Of a stretch of DNA of 5,309 nucleotides, positions 3,466 to 5,309 are shown piece by piece. This stretch comes from Acidimicrobiaceae bacterium (GTDB lineage: Bacteria > Actinomycetota > Acidimicrobiia > Acidimicrobiales > Palsa-688), in assembly GCA_003158835.1 (NCBI GenBank), contig PMLI01000174.1, forward strand, positions 1 through 5,309, in the 5' to 3' direction. The notes below the pieces were generated by a model. That model ran no database searches. It saw only the letters and a list, made by a program, of their open reading frames with translations, and had not been told where the DNA came from. How positions within the stretch are numbered: the first letter of the stretch is position 1; the number at the start of each line of letters is the position of its first letter. The translations under genes and the position numbers were made by a program.

Positions 3466-5309
3466 TCAGAAATCGACTGTCAGGTGCTCGGCCAACTGTT
3501 GTCGGGAGCGGGCCCCCAGCTTGCGGTAAACCCGGGCGAGATGGCCCTCGACCGTCTTCTTGGCCAAGAACAATTGTGAGGCGATCTCCGAGTTGGACTG
3601 CCCCGCCGCCGCCAGCGCCGCCACCCGCCGTTCTGCCGGCGTGAGCGCGTCCGGACCGGTCAGTGCCAACCGGCGCGGTCGTGCCCCGGCCGAGCGCAGG
3701 GCGGACGCAGCCCGCTCGGCCAGCTCGGCGGCTCCGCAACGCGACGCGAGGTCAGCGGCCCGGCGCAGGACGTCCACTGCCTCGGACGTTGAGTGGCTGT
3801 CATGTAGGAGCTCGGCATGTAGGAGCTCGGCATGTAGGAGCTCGGCATGTAGGAGCTCGGCATGTAGGAGCTCGGTCCCGAGCTCGACCAATGCACCGGC
3901 GAGCACAACAGACGCGCCGGCCCCGTCGAGGACCGCCACGGCTTCTCTGAGCAGGGCCAGACGGGCCACCGCCGGCGACGCCGTCGCCGCTTCTACCAAA
4001 GTGGCCCCGACGAGCCACGGCGCCCCGAAAGCTCGGGCCAGTTCCAGGTTTTCCCGGGCCAGGAGCAGTGCCTCCCCGGTCCTGCCTTTGGCCAGGAGGC
4101 AACCGATCATGCCCGACCGCCAAGCAGTGGCGCTCGGGTTATCGGTCCCTTCCAGTTCCGCCCAGCGCTGGGCCAGTTCGAAATCGCTCAAGGCCGCGTC
4201 CACCCGGCCGTAAAGCAGCAGTGACCGCCCACGTTGTTCGAGGAACCGCCTGCCTTCGGGCGTAGGCACACCGGTTTCGGGGCCGCCGTGCGGCGCGGTC
4301 AGCAAGTCGACCGCTTCATCCTTGCGCCCCTCAGCCAGAAGGACTTCGCCCAGGCAGGCCAAGGCCAGGGGTCTTGTCAACCACGGACGGCCGTCCATAA
4401 CCCGCAGGCAGTCTGAGACTGCCGCGTGCGCCTCATGGAGCCGGCCCTGGAGCAGTAACAAACAAGCCAGTGCCAACGAGAACTCAGCTTCTGCGGTCGG
4501 GTTGGCCAACTGGCGGGCATGCTCCAACGCCAGCGAAACAAGCACTGCAGCTTGCTTGAACTCGCCCGCCCGGGCCATGGCCTGGACGGCCCGGGCCCGC
4601 AGGCGCACCGCCCATCGGTCACCGCTCGCCAGCTCGTTGTGCCAAAGGGCCCGGTCCAGCGACAGGGCAATCTGGCCGGCGCTGCCCCGGGCCGGGCTGT
4701 CTGACCCGGCGACGGCGACGAGCGCAAGGCCCAAGCGGTATGCGCTCCCTCCTGTTGCCGGCGCCGTCTCCAGGAGTCCGGCAACCACGCTGCGGGCATG
4801 GGCGCGGCGCGTCGCCGAGCGGGTGAGGTCCGCCACCGCCACCTCGATCTCCATGCGCAATTCGTGGCTGGTGCGCGGCAACTGGGTGATCACCTCTTCG
4901 AGCAGGCCAAGGACAGCCGGGCCCTCCCCGCCGTCGGGGATGGCGCCGGCCAGTGTCAGCGCCACGCCGGCGGCGTCAGCCGGGTCGGTCCCAAGCTGCA
5001 GGGCGCGACGGAGGTGACGACTGGCCGCCTCGAGGTCAACCTCGGCCGAGGCATGAGAGAGGTCCAGGAGCAAGCGCGGCCCCGCGCTGCCCGGGCTCAC
5101 GCTCAGCGCTTTTGACAGCAGAACGAAGGCCACCCTGCTGTCTCCCCGGCCCAGCGCCTCTTTCCCGGCCTCTTCGAGGCGCGCCGCCGCCCACGGATCC
5201 CCGAAGGGCTCGGCATGGAGCAAGTGCGCGGCGACCGCCTCGGGGGGCGCTCCTCGCTGCTCTAGCACGTGCGCGGCGGCCACATGGGCCAGAGATCGGC
5301 GGGACGAGC
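3466..5309 (-). CDS. LAL-type LuxR-family transcriptional regulator, C-terminal part (about 613 residues)
   Basis: The gene is cut by the window edge: the frame is open to the last base, and the 5' portion that would hold the P-loop ATPase domain is missing. LAL proteins are usually about 900-1000 residues, so about a third is probably absent. The visible part begins SSRRSLAHVAAA and continues with AVAAHLLHAEPFGDP, matching the segment just after the ATPase domain in LAL proteins. The middle is helical repeats of TPR type (for example LLLQGRLHEAHAAVSDCL, LLAEGRKDEAVDLL and AWRSGMIGCLLAKGRTGEA). The C-terminal 65 residues (549-613) form a LuxR/GerE helix-turn-helix: LTPAERRVAALAAAGQSNSE, then IASQLFLAKKTVEGHLARVY and RKLG. 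It should bind DNA as a cytosolic activator whose activity is gated by ATP or ligand. An in-frame (ELLHA)5-type array at 479-503 lies about 50 residues before the HTH domain. It sits upstream of pelF on the same strand and may regulate it, which is inference. Confidence 0.92.
   Translation of the reverse strand, partial: SSRRSLAHVAAAHVLEQRGAPPEAVAAHLLHAEPFGDPWAAARLEEAGKEALGRGDSRVAFVLLSKALSVSPGSAGPRLLLDLSHASAEVDLEAASRHLRRALQLGTDPADAAGVALTLAGAIPDGGEGPAVLGLLEEVITQLPRTSHELRMEIEVAVADLTRSATRRAHARSVVAGLLETAPATGGSAYRLGLALVAVAGSDSPARGSAGQIALSLDRALWHNELASGDRWAVRLRARAVQAMARAGEFKQAAVLVSLALEHARQLANPTAEAEFSLALACLLLLQGRLHEAHAAVSDCLRVMDGRPWLTRPLALACLGEVLLAEGRKDEAVDLLTAPHGGPETGVPTPEGRRFLEQRGRSLLLYGRVDAALSDFELAQRWAELEGTDNPSATAWRSGMIGCLLAKGRTGEALLLARENLELARAFGAPWLVGATLVEAATASPAVARLALLREAVAVLDGAGASVVLAGALVELGTELLHAELLHAELLHAELLHAELLHDSHSTSEAVDVLRRAADLASRCGAAELAERAASALRSAGARPRRLALTGPDALTPAERRVAALAAAGQSNSEIASQLFLAKKTVEGHLARVYRKLGARSRQQLAEHLTVDF
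3801..3875 (-). repeat. Perfect 5 x 15-bp tandem repeat coding for (ELLHA)n in the regulator
   Basis: The unit CATGTAGGAGCTCGG (plus strand) occurs five times with no mismatch and no spacer. Read on the minus strand it gives ELLHA four times and then ELLHD. Because the unit is 15 bp, any gain or loss of copies keeps the reading frame and changes the protein by five residues. The array falls in the last helical-repeat region, where LAL relatives usually have a short helix-loop. Perfect identity between copies points to recent expansion by slippage. Leu-rich, acid/His-containing units are compatible with extra helix, but a five-residue period is not a coiled-coil heptad. Confidence 0.97.
3868..3885. 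repeat. Perfect 8-bp inverted repeat at the edge of the tandem array
   Basis: GAGCTCGG (3868-3875) and CCGAGCTC (3878-3885) are exact reverse complements two bases apart. The left arm is the end of the last 15-bp unit, and the right arm is the unique sequence beside it (codons for E-L-G in the protein). A stem at the array boundary may stall the replication fork and favour slippage. Confidence 0.9.

Noticed and set aside
3314..3739. Minus-strand 141-codon frame running across the regulator end and the intergenic gap
   Set aside because: Gly/Arg-rich shadow of the HTH-coding region in another frame, with no ribosome site or domain signal.
3801..3875. CRISPR array
   Set aside because: Units are 15 bp, directly adjacent with no spacers, and lie inside a coding sequence in frame.
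3560..4213. Plus-strand open frames over the regulator, including translations of the repeat as RSSAC or HVGAR
   Set aside because: They are open only because GC-rich sequence and the 15-bp unit lack stops in most frames; products are Ala/Arg/Ser-rich without domains, while the minus strand encodes a clear LuxR HTH protein.
4322..5017. Plus-strand 231-codon open frame opposite the regulator
   Set aside because: Ser/Ala/Arg-rich antisense translation without domains; the opposite frame matches the LAL helical region.
5281..5283. GTG as the start codon of the LuxR regulator
   Set aside because: The frame is open upstream to the window edge and the eight extra residues (SSRRSLAH) fit the conserved LAL segment, so the true start lies outside the window.

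Overview
The window is a GC-rich (judged by eye, not counted), densely coded stretch that looks actinobacterial. It encodes a large LuxR-type (LAL-like) regulator, a PelF-type glycosyltransferase with an Actinobacteria-style partner membrane protein, GTG starts and a 4-nt gene overlap. The species cannot be named from the sequence. All four genes lie on the minus strand, so transcription runs from high to low coordinates. Two genes are cut by the window edges.

In transcription order: (1) 5309-3466 is the C-terminal part (about 613 visible residues) of a LAL-like transcriptional regulator. It has a helical-repeat (TPR-like) middle and a C-terminal LuxR helix-turn-helix. It carries a perfect five-copy 15-bp tandem repeat that adds (ELLHA)n to the protein. 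(2) 3465-3210 is a 256-bp non-coding gap with two GC-rich hairpins near the regulator's end and an AT-richer half in front of the next gene, the likely terminator and promoter area. (3) 3209-1689 encodes a GT4 glycosyltransferase of the PelF type (DUF3492 N-terminal half plus GT4 catalytic half), with a 21-bp in-frame tandem duplication near its C-terminus. (4) 1692-241 encodes a membrane protein with about 12 membrane segments and a soluble N-terminal domain of about 105 residues. Its GTG start overlaps the pelF stop codon. (5) 220-1 is the start of a LegB-like NAD-dependent epimerase/dehydratase, 20 nt downstream behind a strong Shine-Dalgarno sequence.

The pelF, membrane-protein and epimerase genes form a tight operon. 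By analogy with Pel exopolysaccharide systems, PelF would polymerise or add sugar from a nucleotide-sugar donor on the cytosolic face, the polytopic protein is a candidate export or assembly partner (a PelG-like role by topology only), and the dehydratase would make a modified nucleotide sugar. None of the other Pel proteins is visible here, so this is best described as a Pel-like or PelF-associated surface-glycan locus of unknown product. The regulator upstream is on the same strand and may control it, but no direct evidence is visible.

The most unusual signals are the pentapeptide minisatellite in the regulator, the uncharacterised 12-TM protein with its soluble N-terminal domain, and a second independent in-frame tandem duplication in pelF.
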